Positions 8,346 through 17,314 of a DNA stretch of 64,000 bases are shown here, piece by piece. The position numbers and the translations under genes are program-made. The notes under the pieces are model-generated. The model worked only from the letters and a program-made list of their open reading frames with translations. It was not told the origin of the DNA and made no database searches. The first letter of the stretch is position 1, and every line of letters begins with the position of its first letter. Source of the stretch: Vibrio cyclitrophicus (GTDB lineage Bacteria; Pseudomonadota; Gammaproteobacteria; Enterobacterales; Vibrionaceae); contig CP065367.1 of assembly GCA_023206055.1 (NCBI GenBank), positions 1,240,001-1,304,000 of the forward strand, given 5' to 3'.

Positions 8346-9590
8346 TTACGCTCTGCGCTTTTTGAAAGCGTGCCAGCCAGCGCTGAGAATTGTTTTTAAC
8401 ACCACACCTAATGCGCTTAGTTTAGGGTCGGCATTCTTGCCAGAGGCAATGCGCCACATCTGATGTTCATACCAAACCAGCCCGACCATCGCCACTTTGT
8501 CTAAAGCGGGCTTTCCTGTGGTTGGCACCGTTAACGGCATGCCGTGGCTAGGGTTTTCAATTAACTTGTTAGGGAAATCAGGATCAACCGCCATTGTGCG
8601 CGCAATACCAATAAAATCGGTCGCCGAGGAGTTTAATGCTTCATTCATTGCTTGCGCGGTTCGAAAACCTCCCGTGACCACCAGCGGCGTGCTCACAAGC
8701 TTTCTCGCCTTAACCATGTAATCCATAAAATAGGCTTCACGCTTTACTGTACTGGTCTTCAATGGCTCGGCTTTGTTTTTTGAGCCCATCATTAATGGGC
8801 TTTCATAGGTGCCGCCGGAGATCTCAATCAGATCGATACCGTTATCACTCAGTGTTTGCACAACCTGCATCGATTCTTCTTCAGTGAAGCCTCCTTTCAT
8901 AAAGTCGGCGCTGTTGAGCTTAATTCCGACAGGGAAATCGTCATCAACCTCTCTTCGAATCGCGCGATAAACCTCAAGTACGAAACGAAGTCTGTTTTCG
9001 AGTGAGCCACCCCATTTGTCTTGACGTTGATTGTGTCTCGAAGACAAAAACTGACTCACAAGATAACCATGAGCACCGTGAATCTGCACGCCAGTAAAAC
9101 CGGCTTGTTTTGCAAGCTTTGCGCTCAGCGCGAACTTATCAATGATTGCGATTATTTCCGTCTCAGTCAGAGCTCGTGGCGTATTGAAGCCTTTTTCTAA
9201 TCCACGCTCTAAAGAGATAGCCGAAGGAGCTACGGGGCTATCACATAAGAATTTAGGGATTTGCTTACCGGGATGATTCAATTGCATCCATATTTGCGAA
9301 CCATTCTGTGTTCCAGCCTTCGCCCACTCACGAAATATGGTTAAATCACTGTGCTCATCCAACACAACGTTTTTAGGTTCACCAAGTGCACCTCTGTCGA
9401 CCATCACGTTGCCCGTCATGGATAGACCAATTCCCCCTCGAGCCCAACGCTGGTAAAGCGTGACTAAACCTTGCTTAGGGTTATGGTGTTTATCACCTAG
9501 CTGCTCACTCATTGCCGATTTGAACAGGCGATTTTTGATTACTTGGCCATTAGGAAGAGAGAAAGGGACATTGAGGGAGATCGGATTCAT
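8346..9590 (-). CDS. NADH:flavin oxidoreductase, old yellow enzyme family
   Basis: 414 residues forming an FMN-binding TIM barrel. Visible features are NRLFKSAMSE at the N-terminus, QIHGAHGYLVSQFLS (active-site HGAHGYL with Tyr), GIKLNSADFMKGG, LIEISGGTYESP and VTGGFRT for phosphate binding. This resembles the 2,4-dienoyl-CoA-reductase/OYE-like group without the C-terminal FAD domain. It probably reduces activated alkenes; the substrate is unknown. It is divergent from nfsA. Confidence 0.86.
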   Translation of the reverse strand: MNPISLNVPFSLPNGQVIKNRLFKSAMSEQLGDKHHNPKQGLVTLYQRWARGGIGLSMTGNVMVDRGALGEPKNVVLDEHSDLTIFREWAKAGTQNGSQIWMQLNHPGKQIPKFLCDSPVAPSAISLERGLEKGFNTPRALTETEIIAIIDKFALSAKLAKQAGFTGVQIHGAHGYLVSQFLSSRHNQRQDKWGGSLENRLRFVLEVYRAIRREVDDDFPVGIKLNSADFMKGGFTEEESMQVVQTLSDNGIDLIEISGGTYESPLMMGSKNKAEPLKTSTVKREAYFMDYMVKARKLVSTPLVVTGGFRTAQAMNEALNSSATDFIGIARTMAVDPDFPNKLIENPSHGMPLTVPTTGKPALDKVAMVGLVWYEHQMWRIASGKNADPKLSALGVVLKTILSAGWHAFKKRRA

Positions 9591-9698
9591 GCGCGCGGTT
9601 ACTTTCTTTTGTTCTATAAGTTGGGTTCAGTATGCCCTATTTTATCCGACAATTCTGAGCATTTAACGTCTATATCGAAGCAAGTTTTGCTCAATAAT

Positions 9699-9726
9699 AA
9701 ATGCCAGCTGCATAACAGTTGGCATT
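9699..9726. promoter_or_regulatory. Inverted repeat between the OYE gene and nfsA
   Basis: AATGCCAGCTG and CAGTTGGCATT pair almost perfectly (one G-T) across a CATAA loop. There is no T-run, and it lies between divergent genes. An operator or RNA hairpin is possible. Confidence 0.4.
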
Positions 9727-9871
9727 AATCGATTATAAACAGAATTTCAAAAATCGGAGCTGGCACTGCGAGGTCACGCTGACAAGAAAGGCTCACCCTC
9801 CCCTTTACGCTCATGGTAATTGTCGTTATTGTAATTTTCTACGTCATCATCACAAGGACTGGCTGAGAGTT

Positions 9872-10594
9872 ATGAACAGCACGATTGAAACTATTCTGGG
9901 GCACCGCTCCATTCGTCAATATACAGATCAACCAATAGAGCAACAGCACCTCGATTTAATTGTTCAGGCAGGCCTTGCCGCGTCATCATCGAGCTTACTG
10001 CAAGCTGTTTCCATTATCAGAATCACGGACAAAGAGAAGCGTAAGCTGCTAGCCGAATACGCAGGTAACCAAGCTTACGTTGAAAATGCGGCCGAGTTTT
10101 TGGTGTTCTGTATCGACTATCAACGCCACGCTCAGATTAACCCTGAAGTGAAAACCGACTTTACCGAGCTTACCCTGATTGGCGCGGTAGATTCTGGCAT
10201 CATGGCGCAAAATTGCATGTTGGCTGCTGAGTCACTAGGCTTAGGTGGCGTGTACATTGGTGGCCTGCGTAACAGCGCGCAACAAGTCGATGAACTGTTA
10301 GAACTTCCACAACACACCGCCGTGTTATTCGGGATGTGCTTAGGTCACCCGGCACAACAACCAGAGGTTAAACCTCGCCTTCCTGCACACGTGGTGATGC
10401 ACGAAAACCAATACCAACCGCTGAGCCTAGATGACATTGCCAGCTACGATGATTCAATGCAGAGCTACTACGCAAACCGTTCAAGCAACCAAAAGCAGAG
10501 CAGTTGGTCACAACAGATCACTCAAAAGCTGTCTGGCGAATCTCGCCCACATATCCTGCCTTACTTGAACAGTAAGCAGTTGACTAAGCGATAG
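9872..10594 (+). CDS. nfsA: Oxygen-insensitive NADPH nitroreductase
   Basis: 240 residues from ATG 9872, which matches the usual NfsA length. The frame is open 51 codons further upstream, but that part looks non-coding. The nitroreductase FMN-binding features are HRSIRQYTDQP at the start, SSSSLLQA, and AAESLGLGGVYIGGLRN followed by FGMCLGHPAQ. It reduces nitroaromatics, quinones and flavins by two-electron transfer in the cytoplasm. It is divergent from the OYE homologue; both are FMN reductases. Confidence in the family is high. Confidence 0.9.
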   Translation: MNSTIETILGHRSIRQYTDQPIEQQHLDLIVQAGLAASSSSLLQAVSIIRITDKEKRKLLAEYAGNQAYVENAAEFLVFCIDYQRHAQINPEVKTDFTELTLIGAVDSGIMAQNCMLAAESLGLGGVYIGGLRNSAQQVDELLELPQHTAVLFGMCLGHPAQQPEVKPRLPAHVVMHENQYQPLSLDDIASYDDSMQSYYANRSSNQKQSSWSQQITQKLSGESRPHILPYLNSKQLTKR

Positions 10595-10631
10595 ACCGTT
10601 AAACGATTTCAGCAAACAGCAGCACAAACAA

Positions 10632-10664
10632 AAATGTCAGCGTATTATGCGCTGATATTTTTCA
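10632..10664 (+). terminator. Terminator of nfsA
   Basis: A short stem (ATGTCAGCG with CGCTGATAT, one G-T pair) runs into TTTTTC, 40 bases after the nfsA stop. Confidence 0.6.
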
Positions 10665-10684
10665 TTTCTACGGTGCTAACTCTT

Positions 10685-12217
10685 TTACAAGTATTTCTCA
10701 ATCGGTAGCAGTTGTAAGAAACCTGATTGCATCCGTTCCCACTTGCCGGTTTCTGGTTCGCTGTCCCAGCTTTGTTCACCTGAATACCAATACACGTCAC
10801 CGTCTTCAAGCTCCAAGCGCCAGCTATTGTCTTCGCTCATCGCCTGCTCAATAGTTTCAGCTAGCGTTTCAGCAATCGCTTTGTTCTCGATGATTAACAC
10901 TGATTCAGTGTTTAGGTAGGTCGAACGCAGGTTAAAGTTAAATGAGCCAATACTCGCGATACTGCGGTCAAACACGACAGATTTAGCATGTAAGCCATAA
11001 GCAGTCTCAGGTGCGCACTTAGATACGTCTTGGGTAGATGCTTCACACAACTTGGAATCTGGTTTTAACTCAAACAAATCGATGCCATGTTCTAGCATGT
11101 CGTAGCGTCGACCCGCGTAAGCAGAATGATTAGTCACCAGATCATTAGAGGCCATTGAGTTGGTCAGTGCTTTTATCTCAACGCCCTCATTGTTCAAATT
11201 TTGCCACTCACCTAGCTGGCCGTCATCGAATACCAAGTAAGCTGATTCAAGCAAGATCTCTTGTTTCGATTCGCTTGCTAACTGCCCTAGTAAGATTGCC
11301 GTTTCTTTCGGTTGATCGGTATTGTCTGAATCGACAGGCACAGGGCGATCGTAAGCAAAACGCGCATTCACCCAAGTCATCTCATCAAGCGCCTCTTTCA
11401 GCAAGATACCTGCCGCTTCACGATTTAATGGTAACGCTGGGTAATTTTTGTATTGCGGAACGGTTATATCGTCAATCTTTGAAAGATCCGGTTGTTCGTC
11501 GTCACCCAACATATCGACAGGGTAAGACCAACGACTGTCCCAATATTCAATAAAGCTGGTTTGGATAGTGGTAACGACTGTACCCATCACCAATACATCA
11601 CGATCTCGGAAGTTGATTTCATCAGAAAGGTCAAAGTATTCATCACCAATATTACGTCCACCCACTACAGACAAGGTGCCGTCTACGGTAAATGACTTGT
11701 TGTGCATACGGCGGTTTAAGCGAGAGAAATCACCAAGGAAGCTCAACCACTTACTGAAACCACGACGTGTTGGCGTTGGGTTGAAGATTCGGATCTCGAC
11801 GTTCGAGTGTGCGTCGAGTGCTGATAACAACCCTTCGCGCTCGTTGAGGTTGATGTCATCCAACATTACTCGAACTTTAACACCACGGTCAGCGGCTGCT
11901 AATAAACGACTCGCTAGGTACCTACCCGATACGTCAGAGTTCCAGATGTAATATTGAATATCAATGGTGTGTTCTGCACTTTCAACCAACGCCAAACGCT
12001 CTGCTAATGCATCCCAACCGGACTCTTGTAAACGAACGGCGGTCGTCGACTGCTCTGATGTTTGAGGTTGATATTCATTCGCTAAAACCGACAAAGTGCT
12101 TGGTCCATAGGAGGTGTACGGTTCTGCTTGGTGATCGATGCCTTCTGGTAAAGAAGAACAGCCGCCCAAAATAGCGACCAAAATTAAGGTTAAACTGATG
12201 CGTTGGAGCACAGGCAT
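10685..12217 (-). CDS. Phospholipase D-family lipoprotein, ClsC-like
   Basis: 510 residues. The signal peptide ends in a lipobox (ILGGC), so the protein is probably membrane-anchored and faces the periplasm. Two HKD motifs are present: MHNKSFTVDG..GGRN near residue 175 and LHAKSVVFD..GSFN near residue 410, both with intact His, Lys and Asp. This architecture matches the YmdC/ClsC cardiolipin-synthase branch, which acts on phospholipid headgroups. AAGGAAG precedes the ATG. No YmdB partner is adjacent. Confidence 0.87.
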   Translation of the reverse strand: MPVLQRISLTLILVAILGGCSSLPEGIDHQAEPYTSYGPSTLSVLANEYQPQTSEQSTTAVRLQESGWDALAERLALVESAEHTIDIQYYIWNSDVSGRYLASRLLAAADRGVKVRVMLDDINLNEREGLLSALDAHSNVEIRIFNPTPTRRGFSKWLSFLGDFSRLNRRMHNKSFTVDGTLSVVGGRNIGDEYFDLSDEINFRDRDVLVMGTVVTTIQTSFIEYWDSRWSYPVDMLGDDEQPDLSKIDDITVPQYKNYPALPLNREAAGILLKEALDEMTWVNARFAYDRPVPVDSDNTDQPKETAILLGQLASESKQEILLESAYLVFDDGQLGEWQNLNNEGVEIKALTNSMASNDLVTNHSAYAGRRYDMLEHGIDLFELKPDSKLCEASTQDVSKCAPETAYGLHAKSVVFDRSIASIGSFNFNLRSTYLNTESVLIIENKAIAETLAETIEQAMSEDNSWRLELEDGDVYWYSGEQSWDSEPETGKWERMQSGFLQLLPIEKYL

Positions 12218-12412
12218 GTGTCTGACTTCCTTTTCACGATGACGTCTTTAGAAACTGTCCCGACAGCTTTGCGACTCACAAGCTGTTCAGGTCTATTCAT
12301 TGATTATTACTGCTAAAGACTGAAATTTATAGGTAATTATCCACTATAAATGAAACATCAGTAATTCATCGTTGGCAACGCCCTCCCTCTCATTAAAATT
12401 TTTGCGGAGAAA

Positions 12413-12982
12413 TCATGAAAATTTCAACTGTTCGATACCCAAGCAGTATAGACCTAAAGGTTTTTTCACCATCTCGACCGTAATCTCTGTTTTATCTGGG
12501 TTGCAGTTCAAGGCAAGCGCATAACCATGCAGATAGTCCACCAGTAAATGAAGGGCATTTTCGGTTTGCTCTGATGTGAGATTAAGTGGGTTCATCACCG
12601 CTTCAAAGCGCTCGCTAAACACCTCAACTGGCCCAAGAGATTTCATTGTCAGCAGGGTTTCGAGCAACCCACGATAGTCATTCAACATCGACAGGTAACT
12701 CACGCTGAGTTGATAAAGGTTCTCTTGCCACACTTGATTTTGTTGAGGCTGAGCAACTTCTCCAACCAAAGAGACAGTGATCGATTCTAAGAGATCGTTT
12801 TTATTCTTGAAATAGTGGTAAATCGCCATCGCATCGACACCGAGCTCTGTCGCCAACCCTCGAATGCTCGGTACTTTTCCAGTGTCTCGCATCATGCTTT
12901 TTGCCGTATCTAAGATCTTTTCGGCACTCAGTTGGCTTGATCCACTTTTTGGGCGACCTCGTTTTTGATCCTTGACAGTCAT
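12413..12982 (-). CDS. TetR-family regulator
   Basis: 189 residues. The N-terminal TetR helix-turn-helix (about 18-65) contains VPSIRGLATELGVDAMAIYHYFKNKNDLL, and the rest is a helical ligand domain. The first 15 residues are basic (KRGRPKSGS). It is divergent from a DHFR-like gene, with paired palindromes in the 93-base gap, so it probably represses itself and that neighbour. The ligand is unknown. Confidence 0.87.
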   Translation of the reverse strand: MTVKDQKRGRPKSGSSQLSAEKILDTAKSMMRDTGKVPSIRGLATELGVDAMAIYHYFKNKNDLLESITVSLVGEVAQPQQNQVWQENLYQLSVSYLSMLNDYRGLLETLLTMKSLGPVEVFSERFEAVMNPLNLTSEQTENALHLLVDYLHGYALALNCNPDKTEITVEMVKKPLGLYCLGIEQLKFS

Positions 12983-13004
12983 ACCGTCACCTTTTAAACT
13001 TTAT

Positions 13005-13042
13005 TTCTACACTGTAGAATATTTTAATTTATTACGGTGTAA
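13005..13042. promoter_or_regulatory. Two TAC-N3-GTA palindromes between TetR and DHFR-like genes
   Basis: TTCTACACTGTAGAA (13005-13019) is a perfect 6-bp palindrome with a 3-base spacer. TTACGGTGTAA (13032-13042) repeats the TAC-N3-GTA core 25 bases away. The pair lies in the divergent promoter gap, as expected for a TetR operator. Confidence 0.6.
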
Positions 13043-13075
13043 ATGCCAAGTTTCTCATCGATATCGGAGTTAAAA

Positions 13076-13609
13076 ATGTCAAATATTGTATTTATCGCAA
13101 CTAGCCTTGACGGTTACATTGCAGACAAGCAAGGCGGCTTAGATTGGCTGCAAGCAATTCCAAATCCAGAGGGTGATGACATGGGTTACAACGCCCATAC
13201 TGATCGCATTGATGCTTTGGTCATGGGCCGCAACACGATGGATATGGTGTTGAGCTTCGGTATTGATTGGCCTTACAGCAAACCGGTATATGTGCTGAGT
13301 AACACCTTGACGGAAATGCCTAAGGAACTGGAAGGTAAAGTTTTTTTAATAAAGGGCGAGTTAACTCAGATCATCGAGGATCTGAACAGCAAAGGCATGA
13401 ACAACCTTTACATTGATGGCGGCGTCACCATTCAAAACTTCATGAAAGAAGACCTGATTGACGAGCTGATCATCTCGACGATTCCCGTCGTTCTTGGTGG
13501 TGGCTCTCCTTTGTTTGGTGACTTAGTCTCTCCTCTCGACTTTACACTGAAAGGCGTCAAAACTTACTTAGATGAGATTGTACAAACTCACTACTTGCGT
13601 AAGCGTTAG
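13076..13609 (+). CDS. Dihydrofolate reductase-family protein (RibD C-terminal domain-like)
   Basis: 177 residues from ATG 13076, which has GGAG 7 bases upstream; an in-frame ATG 11 codons earlier lacks this. The sequence shows the RibD_C/DHFR-like fold: IATSLDGYIAD at the N-terminus, MGRNTMDMV, LYIDGGVTIQNFM and IPVVLGGGSPLF. These proteins bind NADPH; most are uncharacterised rather than true dihydrofolate reductases. Its divergent partner is the TetR gene, which probably controls it. Confidence 0.85.
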   Translation: MSNIVFIATSLDGYIADKQGGLDWLQAIPNPEGDDMGYNAHTDRIDALVMGRNTMDMVLSFGIDWPYSKPVYVLSNTLTEMPKELEGKVFLIKGELTQIIEDLNSKGMNNLYIDGGVTIQNFMKEDLIDELIISTIPVVLGGGSPLFGDLVSPLDFTLKGVKTYLDEIVQTHYLRKR

Positions 13610-13748
13610 ACTATTGTTCATATAAAGGGAATGTAACGATCAACACTGAAAACAGTGTTCACGCAGCATAACCTTTATCGTCCCTACACAAACCTCCCCT
13701 AAAGTAGTACCATTTATCGTATCTCATTCTTAATGGTATCTGGGTCTT

Positions 13749-14246
13749 ATGAAGCTTTTAGTCGATCGCACTGGTGAACAGTTTTTAGAAATTCTGAAAG
13801 AGTCGGGAGACAATCTGACGGTTCAATTCATTAGCAATGAAGGCAATCGAAAGGGTAAGCCATTCCAAGATAGCTTGAGTGGTTTGTTCCTCACAGGTTG
13901 GAAGCCTCGCACGACCTCAACTGCCATTGGCCTAGAACGCTTTAAGCAAGGCAAGCTGCAAGATCCTAAAGTTAGCTTTGCGCTACACCAGCTCTACCCG
14001 CTCGGCCGAGATGTCAAATTGCCTTCTGGTGACATCGCCACAGTCGCAAGTTACGCCAATACTCATAGCGATGGCTACTACATGTTTGTGCGCCTACACA
14101 ATGGGTTAACCAGACTTAAGATTACGCCCGATTGGGAACTGCAACCTTCCGCTCAAAGATTAGCTCTGCCTTATTACCCAGCCCCTAGAACTAAAAAAGA
14201 GCTCGACAACATTGACGACTTTGATTCGTGGGCGGGCGGTTTTTAA
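13749..14246 (+). CDS. Conserved-looking hypothetical protein, 165 residues
   Basis: I do not recognise this protein. It is soluble and lacks a signal peptide or membrane segments. The N-terminal half is mixed alpha/beta and basic; the C-terminal half contains PYYPAPRTKKELDN and ends DFDSWAGGF. Codon use matches its neighbours, and it stands alone between the DHFR-like and quinol-monooxygenase-like genes. That it is a real gene rests on length, codon use and lack of a competing frame. Confidence 0.65.
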   Translation: MKLLVDRTGEQFLEILKESGDNLTVQFISNEGNRKGKPFQDSLSGLFLTGWKPRTTSTAIGLERFKQGKLQDPKVSFALHQLYPLGRDVKLPSGDIATVASYANTHSDGYYMFVRLHNGLTRLKITPDWELQPSAQRLALPYYPAPRTKKELDNIDDFDSWAGGF

Positions 14247-14452
14247 ACACTCTTTAACTACGCCTAGTAGCACATAATTCCCATGTTATTATCAATTAAT
14301 TTTTGATAATAATTCAAATGTAGCGCTGTTTATCGTTTCAAATATTCCTACTATTATTTATCAATCGACACAGACTGCAGTTCAATGAACAAGAGTAGCG
14401 CTGTAAACACAGACAAATCACCATTTCGGTGAAAAATAATATAGGTACGAAC

Positions 14453-14743
14453 ATGACTCAACTGACTATCATCGCAAACATCGTCGCTAACGAAGGCAAA
14501 ATTGAATTAGTTAAAGCAGAGCTGCTAAAACTGATTGATATTACTCGCGCTGAAGAAGGCTGCATCAACTACGACCTTCACCAAGACAATGAAAACCCAG
14601 CTCACTTCACTTTCTACGAAAACTGGACGTCTCGCGAACTTTGGCAAACACACATGGGGAATACTCACCTTGCTGAGTACATGGCTGCAACGGAAGGCAG
14701 TGTTGCGTCATTTACACTTAACGAGATGACGAAAATCGCTTAA
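14453..14743 (+). CDS. Putative quinol monooxygenase (ABM domain, YgiN-like)
   Basis: 96 residues from ATG 14453; a GTG eight codons upstream is less likely because AGG sits just before the ATG. The antibiotic-biosynthesis-monooxygenase fold is visible: LTIIANIVANEGKIELVKAELLKLI, then EGCINYDLHQDNENP and FTFYENWTSRELWQTHM. Related proteins such as YgiN act on quinols or heme-like ligands without a bound cofactor. The substrate is unassigned. A terminator follows. Confidence 0.85.
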   Translation: MTQLTIIANIVANEGKIELVKAELLKLIDITRAEEGCINYDLHQDNENPAHFTFYENWTSRELWQTHMGNTHLAEYMAATEGSVASFTLNEMTKIA

Positions 14744-14770
14744 GTCTTTATTCCAAGATCTTAATTTGAA

Positions 14771-14803
14771 GTCCCTGCTGAATATCAGCGGGGCTTTTTC
14801 GTT
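14771..14803 (+). terminator. Terminator of the ABM-domain gene
   Basis: CCCTGCTGA and TCAGCGGGG form a stem with an ATA loop, followed by CTTTTTC. Confidence 0.8.
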
Positions 14804-14881
14804 TCAATATTTTCCCGCCTAGGCTTACATATCTCAATTACAGTTTTAAACGAGGCTGAATGAAATCAATAAACGAAATCC

Positions 14882-14925
14882 CCCATATACACAAAGGCTG
14901 CAAACGCAGCCTTTGTGTATATGGG
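14882..14925. repeat. Perfect 20-bp inverted repeat with a 4-base loop
   Basis: The 20 bases at 14882-14901 are the exact reverse complement of 14906-14925, separated by AAAC. The stem is long and perfect but lacks a T-run, unlike the terminators nearby. It lies between the ABM-domain gene and the stop of the last tad-operon gene, so it could be the 3' end structure of the tad mRNA on the minus strand. Confidence 0.85.
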
Positions 14926-14978
14926 TTCGAATGGAGTTATTGAAAAACACAACTCTAGTTCGTATAGCTCACCTAACA

Positions 14979-15605
14979 TCACTCAATAACCACATCTGCT
15001 CGGCGATTCAATGCACGACCTTGTTTGTTATGATTTGAAGCGATAGGTTGGGTTTCCCCCAAGCTTTTTATTGTCAGGTTCTGGCTAGGTACGCCTTCTT
15101 CTTTGAGTACTTTCGCGGTTTGGTCAGCTCTTCTGAACCCTAGGCCTTGGTTGTATTCTTCAGTACCAATAGCATCGGTATGGCCTTCAACTACCAACTT
15201 CTGCTCCGCTTCGGCAAACCCCAAGCTAAAGTGTTCCAATGCTCGTTGAGCCATTGGAGTGATAGCGTCACTATCAAAGGCGAAGTTCACGCGCATCACG
15301 ACAGGTGACTGGTCATTGAGCATCGAAGGCGATGCAACAAAGCTGTTGCAATCACCTAAACGACGATTCTGCATAGCCTTGTCCAGTAATGCTTGCTGTA
15401 CGTGATTCCCATCTGGACGAGCCTTCACAGCCAAATAGCCTTGTCGGTGCGTACCTATGCCGGTCACAGCCCCAATATCCACTGCATGCTGAAACTCAAT
15501 CACACCGGTATCGCAGTAATATTGTTGAGGCTCCGATTGCGCCGAAAATGCGGTGAGCACCAACGCAGTTGCAAGGCTCAATGTCGAATTCCTGTTCATA
15601 AGCAC
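14979..15605 (-). CDS. OmpA-domain protein, last gene of the tad operon
   Basis: 208 residues with a signal peptide (cleavage after AQS near residue 24) and a C-terminal OmpA-like peptidoglycan-binding domain (about 100-208). Characteristic motifs are VNFAFDSDAIT, VEGHTDAIGTEEYNQGLGFRRADQ and RRADVVIE. The position directly after tadG with a 2-base gap makes it part of the tad operon. It probably anchors the assembly complex to the cell wall at the outer membrane; that role is inferred from domain and context. Confidence 0.85.
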   Translation of the reverse strand: MLMNRNSTLSLATALVLTAFSAQSEPQQYYCDTGVIEFQHAVDIGAVTGIGTHRQGYLAVKARPDGNHVQQALLDKAMQNRRLGDCNSFVASPSMLNDQSPVVMRVNFAFDSDAITPMAQRALEHFSLGFAEAEQKLVVEGHTDAIGTEEYNQGLGFRRADQTAKVLKEEGVPSQNLTIKSLGETQPIASNHNKQGRALNRRADVVIE

Positions 15606-15607
15606 TC

Positions 15608-17314
15608 CTAATAAAGTTGAGTCACACCGTTACTTTTCGCCCCACGGCGAATAAGCTCTTCAATACTTTCTTTCAGTTGATCGAGGTTCGTCACGTCAAT
15701 GATGTCTTTTGGGTCTAGAACACAATCTTGATAACCACTCTGTTGAGAAGCCTGGAAATCAATGCCAATAACGCCAATAAACAAACCAGGAATCAGCTCT
15801 CTGGCTTTGTTGCACATACCAGCTTCAACTAAGTTACCAAGAATGCCGTTGTTAGGACTTTCTTGGCCATCAGTTAAGACAAACAACATTTTTAACTTAT
15901 TGTCATAAGCCTCGACCTCATCCGGGTCATTCGTCTCTGGTTTACCAGCAGCAAGTAACTGAAATCCACGCAACATTCCTTGGAATGCTGCAGTGCTGCC
16001 ATTTGCCCACATATCGTAAACACCGAAAGCTTCATGCTCTTTTCCGTTGTACTTTTCACCTAATAAAGTGATCAGATCATTAGTTAACTCTACGTTCTGG
16101 AACTGGGATTCATTACTACTCCCATATCCTTGATATAAGCTAACATCCTTAACGCGATAGAAAGTACTATCATTAATCACTTTGTTTTCAAGTAACCTAT
16201 TGACGCTATCTGCGTAGTCAACATAGTCCGGATTATCGGGATACCAATCATCATGTGATATAAGAATGTCATTGAGACGTTTAACACAATCATGATCACA
16301 TGTGCTTCCCTTTCCTCTCCACCAACTTGTATTCCATTGATTCATGTAGTTACGGGTGCGATTGTCCTCCAAGTCAGATTTGCAAGTGTTGGGATCAATA
16401 GCGTTAACACATTCATCATAGTTACGGCTATTGGAACGTAAGCCATCCCAATCGATATCATAGTAACCATCATCAGAATCAATATCGTTTACTTCTTTTG
16501 AACGTGAATATACTAATTGCGACGCCGCAACCGTATGACCACTTACCACTTCCCGTGTCCTTATATTAAACGGCACAACACCAATTCTGTTGTCTAACCT
16601 ATCTGGTATGGTTTCCCATTCATACTTACCGTTAGCTTGTTTCACCTTAACATTGCACTCACCTTTTTTTATTTTGTGGCACAGTGCGGTTTCAGCAAGT
16701 TCCCTGACAGCATCTTTCAAGTCCCAAAGCTTACAGTCGCCATCATCACACACACATTCATCCTTTTCATAATTCCGATAATTTGAACAAAATTCAACCT
16801 TGCCCCACTCCCAATTCATCGATCCAGAGAAATCTGAAACCAGCATGAGGTCAATATTGTTATCACCAAGAAACATCGGGTATTTCTTCGCTACTGATTG
16901 ACCCGTAATGACTTGTGTTTCATCAAACGATGGTATGAATTGACTGGCAAACCAGGATTGATGTGTTGTACTTGCAGCAACGCGATACTGAATGTGCTCT
17001 GGTGTTTCCGTTGCTTCTATCCACTCTTGATGTTCCCACTCCGAAGTTATACCAATACCCTTTGCTCCGCGAACATAGGCCTTAACATAACCTGTTGCTA
17101 ACTTGTTGGTCTCATTCTCATCTCGATAGTCAGCAATAGTGACAGCGATAGCTGCCGCTTCTAATGAATCATTCAAGCGTGCCGATGTTTGGATGTATCT
17201 TGTTCCTTCTACGGATAAGAAAGTAAAGCCCATAACTGGAACCAAGGCCAAAGCGAGCCAAATGGCTGCGACACCTTGTTGCTTCTGTCTCAAACTCAAA
17301 TTTGTTTTCATCAT
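15608..17314 (-). CDS. tadG: TadG-like pilus assembly protein with von Willebrand A domain
   Basis: 568 residues. The N-terminus (QKQQGVAAIWLALALVPVMGF) is the TadE/G-type membrane segment. A vWA domain follows, with MIDAS motif DFSGS near residue 162 and later metal-site residues around VLTDGQESP; it is interrupted by a long acidic, Cys-containing insert (about 180-400). TadG proteins are minor pseudopilin-like or adhesive components of Flp pilus assembly. The start overlaps the tadF stop (TAATG). A second ATG, 17311, has better spacing from GGGGAGG and may be the true start. Confidence 0.87.
   Translation of the reverse strand: MMKTNLSLRQKQQGVAAIWLALALVPVMGFTFLSVEGTRYIQTSARLNDSLEAAAIAVTIADYRDENETNKLATGYVKAYVRGAKGIGITSEWEHQEWIEATETPEHIQYRVAASTTHQSWFASQFIPSFDETQVITGQSVAKKYPMFLGDNNIDLMLVSDFSGSMNWEWGKVEFCSNYRNYEKDECVCDDGDCKLWDLKDAVRELAETALCHKIKKGECNVKVKQANGKYEWETIPDRLDNRIGVVPFNIRTREVVSGHTVAASQLVYSRSKEVNDIDSDDGYYDIDWDGLRSNSRNYDECVNAIDPNTCKSDLEDNRTRNYMNQWNTSWWRGKGSTCDHDCVKRLNDILISHDDWYPDNPDYVDYADSVNRLLENKVINDSTFYRVKDVSLYQGYGSSNESQFQNVELTNDLITLLGEKYNGKEHEAFGVYDMWANGSTAAFQGMLRGFQLLAAGKPETNDPDEVEAYDNKLKMLFVLTDGQESPNNGILGNLVEAGMCNKARELIPGLFIGVIGIDFQASQQSGYQDCVLDPKDIIDVTNLDQLKESIEELIRRGAKSNGVTQLY

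Noticed and set aside
9719..9871. Upstream extension of the nfsA frame
   Set aside because: The extra 51 codons lack nitroreductase similarity; the ATG at 9872 gives the normal family length.
11155..11951. Several plus-strand frames opposite the phospholipase-D gene
   Set aside because: They are shadows of the strongly supported minus-strand gene with two HKD motifs.
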